Assembly (NCBI GenBank): GCA_937967755.1
Contig: CALBTA010000644.1
Location: 1-8,505 of the forward strand
From: an uncultured Planctomycetaceae bacterium
GTDB lineage: Bacteria > Planctomycetota > Planctomycetia > Pirellulales > Pirellulaceae
Direction of reading: 5' to 3'
Length of the DNA stretch: 8,505 nucleotides
Under the pieces are notes generated by a model. It had not been told where the DNA came from and made no database searches. It saw nothing but the letters and a program-made list of their open reading frames with translations. Of the stretch, positions 6,419 through 8,505 are shown one piece after another. Position numbers and translations under genes: made by a program. Numbering within the stretch: the stretch's first letter is position 1; each line of letters opens with the position of its first letter.

Positions 6419-6922
6419 TTACTTCGGTGCCACCACCGCAGTTATTCTGCGTCCCTGCCGGGTTGGTGGAGATTCCACTTTGCCATGTTCTTCCAGGGCG
6501 GCGATCACTTCTTCGGCCACTTTGCGGCCTTCTTCGTCGTGGGCCAGTTCGCGGCCGCGGAACAGCACGGTGATTTGCACTTTGTCCTTGTGCTGCAGGA
6601 AGTTGATCGCCCGGTTGACCTTCGTGTCGATGTCATGTTGCCCGGTTTTGGGGCGAAGGCGAATTTCCTTGGTCTTCACCTGATGAGAAGATTTCTTCTG
6701 CTGCTTCTTGCCCTTTTGGTACTTGTACTTGCCGTAATCCATGATCCGGCAAACAGGAGGGCGCTCGTTCGGCGCGACCTCGACAAGATCCAAGCCAGAA
6801 TCGCGGGCCCGCTCAAGAGCATCGGCGGTGGGAATGACGCCAAGCTGCTCGCCGTCTTCAGCGACGACACGAATCGGCGTAATGCGAATCTGGTCATTAA
6901 CACGAGTCTGCGTTCGTTCGAT
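6419..6922 (-). CDS. infC: Translation initiation factor IF-3, with an ATC start codon
   Basis: IF3 binds the 30S subunit, keeps subunits apart and checks the start codon and initiator tRNA. The 167-residue product covers the whole family. The N-domain begins [14 protein letters not shown] (7-20) and runs through [25 protein letters not shown] (44-68). A Lys/Gln-rich linker follows at about 69-80, then the C-domain with [16 protein letters not shown] and VTVLFRG-like [10 protein letters not shown], ending [10 protein letters not shown]. No ATG, GTG or TTG occurs in frame between the stop TAG at 6943-6941 and L44 (a TTG inside the conserved LDLVEVAP). ATC at 6922-6920 is 9 bases after the Shine-Dalgarno AAGGAG, which makes it the best start. 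IF3 itself disfavours non-AUG starts, so negative autoregulation is expected. rpmI and rplT, which usually follow, are absent; clpX faces it instead. Confidence 0.93.
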   Translation of the reverse strand: MERTQTRVNDQIRITPIRVVAEDGEQLGVIPTADALERARDSGLDLVEVAPNERPPVCRIMDYGKYKYQKGKKQQKKSSHQVKTKEIRLRPKTGQHDIDTKVNRAINFLQHKDKVQITVLFRGRELAHDEEGRKVAEEVIAALEEHGKVESPPTRQGRRITAVVAPK

Positions 6923-6931
6923 GGGTAGTAT

Positions 6932-6937
6932 CTCCTT
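6932..6937 (-). promoter_or_regulatory. Shine-Dalgarno site that fixes the infC ATC start
   Basis: The minus strand reads AAGGAG here, one of the strongest ribosome-binding sites in the window, followed by nine bases (ATACTACCC) and ATC. The six in-frame codons between the stop TAG (6943-6941) and ATC are AAG, AAG, GAG, ATA, CTA and CCC. The alternative ATA would touch the Shine-Dalgarno site directly and so is excluded by spacing. Confidence 0.8.
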
Positions 6938-6961
6938 CTTCTAAAAAACGGAAGTGTTCAA

Positions 6962-7010
6962 AACCGAAACATGGGCGCGAGCTAGTAACTCGCACCCCAT
7001 AATTTCGGTT
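6962..7010 (-). promoter_or_regulatory. Long hairpin in the region upstream of infC
   Basis: Three stacked stems pair without mismatch: AACCGAAA with TTTCGGTT (6962-6969/7003-7010), ATGGG with CCCAT (6971-6975/6996-7000) and GCGAG with CTCGC (6977-6981/6989-6993). The interruptions are only small internal loops, and the terminal loop has 7 bases. It ends 40 bases upstream of the infC start. A run of six T (minus strand 6948-6943) follows 13 bases later, too far for a classical terminator but suggestive of a leader attenuator. It may equally be one more dispersed repeat ending the transcript of the small gene upstream. Confidence 0.6.
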
Positions 7011-7107
7011 ACGATTGCGGGTGAGTCAACATGATTTTGCCGAATTTTACTCATGCATCAAATCTCCGCATCTGCTTGGAGCAGCGCGGCTTTTGACTTT
7101 CCTTGGT

Positions 7108-7127
7108 TGTCCGTGATAAGTCGGACA
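7108..7127 (-). other. Small hairpin after the 73-residue gene
   Basis: TGTCCG-8-CGGACA forms a perfect six-pair stem starting 15 bases beyond the stop of the small minus-strand gene (7142). No T-run follows, so terminator function is only possible by position. Confidence 0.3.
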
Positions 7128-7141
7128 TTCCGGATTCGTAG

Positions 7142-7363
7142 TCACATGGACAATTCAGTTCCGTTTGCCATGGACCTGGCAGACGTGATGGCGACCATGC
7201 TGACGAGTACGATTTTGTCCTCACCTTTGGGGAGAATGTGGGCACACCCTGCGTCCGCCACGATGGAGTCGCGGTTGGCGATCGTGATCTCTTGCCCGTC
7301 GTTTGTCGTAATTGTGACGGGAGAGTTCTCGGCTACGTAGGTGAGCAAATCGGTGTGGGTCAT
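7142..7363 (-). CDS. Small protein of 73 residues between thrS and infC
   Basis: The frame begins MTHTDLLTYVAENSPVTITT at 1-20 and continues with NDGQEITIANRDSIVADAGC (21-40) and a hydrophobic strand KIVLVSMVAIT (about 50-60). This resembles a widespread type of small bacterial protein with a short helix and then a beta sheet (pattern: helix, F/V-T-I-x-x-x-DG-x-x-I-x-V, and a later strand giving VVLV). I recall such proteins from planctomycetes but can give no function. There is no signal peptide. No Shine-Dalgarno site is visible before the ATG at 7363. It lies 144 bases after thrS and 219 bases before infC on the same strand, so it could be co-transcribed with them. A competing minus-strand frame at 7051-7245 is Pro/Ser/Arg-rich and unlikely. 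Confidence 0.6.
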   Translation of the reverse strand: MTHTDLLTYVAENSPVTITTNDGQEITIANRDSIVADAGCAHILPKGEDKIVLVSMVAITSARSMANGTELSM

Positions 7364-7414
7364 GTGGATATGTACGTCACGAGTTTATGAAAATTCACAC
7401 AATTCTCTTGCAAT

Positions 7415-7434
7415 GCAGCCCCGCTTAGGGCTGC
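7415..7434 (-). terminator. Hairpin between thrS and the small gene, possible terminator
   Basis: GCAGCCC and GGGCTGC make a perfect seven-pair stem with a six-base loop. It lies 73 bases past the thrS stop and 51 bases before the next start. On the minus strand it is followed by ATTGCAAG, without a T-run. Together with the hairpin at 7476-7506 it may end or stabilise the thrS transcript. Confidence 0.4.
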
Positions 7435-7475
7435 TCGCGGAGCCAACATGATTTTAACCATACACGCCCGCCGGT

Positions 7476-7506
7476 CGTAGCGACAAGTTGGCAGGTTGTG
7501 GCTACG
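7476..7506 (-). terminator. Hairpin repeat directly after the thrS stop
   Basis: CGTAGCGACAA (7476-7486) pairs with TTGTGGCTACG (7496-7506) at 10 of 11 positions. On the minus strand it starts one base after the thrS stop codon TAA (7510-7508). The GTAGCCACAA core has the style of the other dispersed palindromes in the window. It is placed to protect or end the thrS mRNA; no T-run follows. Confidence 0.5.
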
Positions 7507-7507
7507 T

Positions 7508-8505
7508 TTAGTATTCGTGGCTCTCGCCGCGGCCGCCAAGCCCGGCGTCGAATTCCAACCCGGCAGCATCACGCACCATCCGATCCGCGGCTTCCTGTTG
7601 CAACTTGGAAATCGCATCGGCGATGGGCATCGCCCCGAGGTCGCCGTCGATCCGGTCGCGGACGCTGACCGTGCCGGCCGCTTCGTCCTTCGGGCCAACG
7701 ACAAGCATGTAGGGAATCAGGTCCATTTGGGCGTCGCGGATTTTCGCACCCAGTTTTTCCGCCCGAAAATCGCCCTCGGCCCGCAAGCCGGCTCCCCTTA
7801 GTTGATCCAGTATCCCCCGCCCATATTCCTCACTTTTCTCGCTGACGGAAAGAATTCGAACCTGCTCTGGTGCCAGCCAAAGCGGGAACGCCCCGGCGAA
7901 GTGTTCGATCAACACGCCGACGAACCGTTCCATCGACCCCAGCGGCGCACGGTGAATCATCACTGGCTTGTGGGCCTGGTTATCGGCCCCGATGTATTCC
8001 AAATCGAATCGCTCGGCGCTGGGCAAGTTGTAATCCAACTGCACCGTGCCAAGTTGCCATTCGCGGCCCAGGCAATCGTGTACCACGAAGTCGGCCTTCG
8101 GCCCGTAAAAGGCTGCTTCGCCTGGCTCTTCGGTGAAGTCCATGCCCAGACTCTTGCAAACTTCCACGAGCGAATCCTGTGCCCGGCTCCACGCTTGATC
8201 GCTGCCGACGTACTTATCACTATCGGGGTCGCGGAAGCCCAACCGCACACGATAGTTCTTCAGCCCCAGGCACTTCAGCACGTACTGCGTCATTTCGATG
8301 CAGCCTTTGAACTCATCAGCGACCTGATCTTCCGTACAGAAGATGTGGGCATCGTCTTGCGTAAACCCGCGGACACGCGTCATGCCCGAAAGCTCACCCG
8401 ATTGTTCGTACCGGTAGACCGTGCCGAACTCCGCCAGCCGCAACGGCAGTTCGCGATAGCTGCGCGGCTTGCTCTTGTAGATCATGATGTGGTGCGGGCA
8501 GTTCA
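7508..8505 (-). CDS. thrS: Threonyl-tRNA synthetase, C-terminal part, cut by the right window edge
   Basis: ThrRS charges tRNA(Thr) with threonine. The 331 visible residues begin within the class II catalytic core at [12 protein letters not shown]. This corresponds to MNCPGH in E. coli, and its Cys is a zinc ligand that recognises threonine. Motif 2 follows ([22 protein letters not shown]), then QDDAHIFC with the second zinc ligand His, and motif 3 with [11 protein letters not shown], the His being the third ligand. The C-terminal anticodon-binding domain runs from [13 protein letters not shown] through [17 protein letters not shown]. The product ends in a short Gly/Glu tail (about 20 residues after EAADRMV) beyond the usual end. 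The N-terminal TGS and editing domains lie outside the window. Downstream on the same strand are the small gene and infC, the thrS-infC order known from enterobacteria. The gene stops directly before a hairpin repeat. Confidence 0.97.
   Translation of the reverse strand, partial: NCPHHIMIYKSKPRSYRELPLRLAEFGTVYRYEQSGELSGMTRVRGFTQDDAHIFCTEDQVADEFKGCIEMTQYVLKCLGLKNYRVRLGFRDPDSDKYVGSDQAWSRAQDSLVEVCKSLGMDFTEEPGEAAFYGPKADFVVHDCLGREWQLGTVQLDYNLPSAERFDLEYIGADNQAHKPVMIHRAPLGSMERFVGVLIEHFAGAFPLWLAPEQVRILSVSEKSEEYGRGILDQLRGAGLRAEGDFRAEKLGAKIRDAQMDLIPYMLVVGPKDEAAGTVSVRDRIDGDLGAMPIADAISKLQQEAADRMVRDAAGLEFDAGLGGRGESHEY

Noticed and set aside
6419..6793. infC starting at the TTG at 6793 (124 residues)
   Set aside because: That codon is the Leu of the conserved LDLVEVAP; the frame upstream encodes the full conserved IF3 N-domain.
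6365..6928. Open plus-strand frame of 187 codons opposite infC
   Set aside because: It mirrors the clearly recognised infC and shows no recognisable family; its hydrophobic runs come from the antisense of Lys/Gln-rich IF3.
7021..7030. TTGACT (minus strand) as a -35 box for infC
   Set aside because: No acceptable -10 hexamer lies 16-18 bases downstream; only weak AT-rich matches at wrong spacing.

Overview
The window looks like chromosome from a planctomycete, most likely of the Pirellulales. The grounds are a membrane protein opening with the planctomycete-typical MSNPYASP, moderate-to-high GC, mostly weak Shine-Dalgarno sites, and many short palindromic repeats packed between genes. The genus is inferred from style, not from a search.

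Left part (1-1214, minus strand): the N-terminal 139 codons of an ammonium transporter run off the left edge. Upstream of it lie a two-hairpin repeat and a PduO-type ATP:cob(I)alamin adenosyltransferase. A short divergent promoter region with an inverted repeat centred on TATAAT (about 1248-1263) separates this from the plus-strand genes.

Middle (1297-6226, plus strand): a secreted TolB-like six-bladed beta-propeller protein, a Nudix hydrolase of the Ap4A-hydrolase type, a 61-residue hypothetical protein bracketed by inverted repeats, a four-helix membrane protein, coaD (phosphopantetheine adenylyltransferase), a 376-base gap with several hairpins, and a complete clpX. No clpP is adjacent.

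Right part (6419-8505, minus strand): the order of transcription is thrS (partial), a 73-residue small protein, then infC. This keeps the thrS-infC linkage known from enterobacteria, but rpmI and rplT do not follow infC; infC instead meets clpX tail to tail across a four-armed repeat.

The most interesting signal is the infC start. The full IF3 frame between an in-frame stop and the conserved N-terminus has no ATG, GTG or TTG. A good Shine-Dalgarno AAGGAG sits 9 bases before an ATC codon. Non-AUG starts of infC are the basis of IF3 autoregulation in E. coli (AUU), and an AUC start is known for the Myxococcus IF3 gene. A long hairpin lies in the region just upstream. The second theme is that several genes end directly at a palindromic repeat, whose first bases in some cases form the stop codon, so these repeats probably serve as 3' ends or terminators.

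I found no defence system, CRISPR array, transposase or phage gene.
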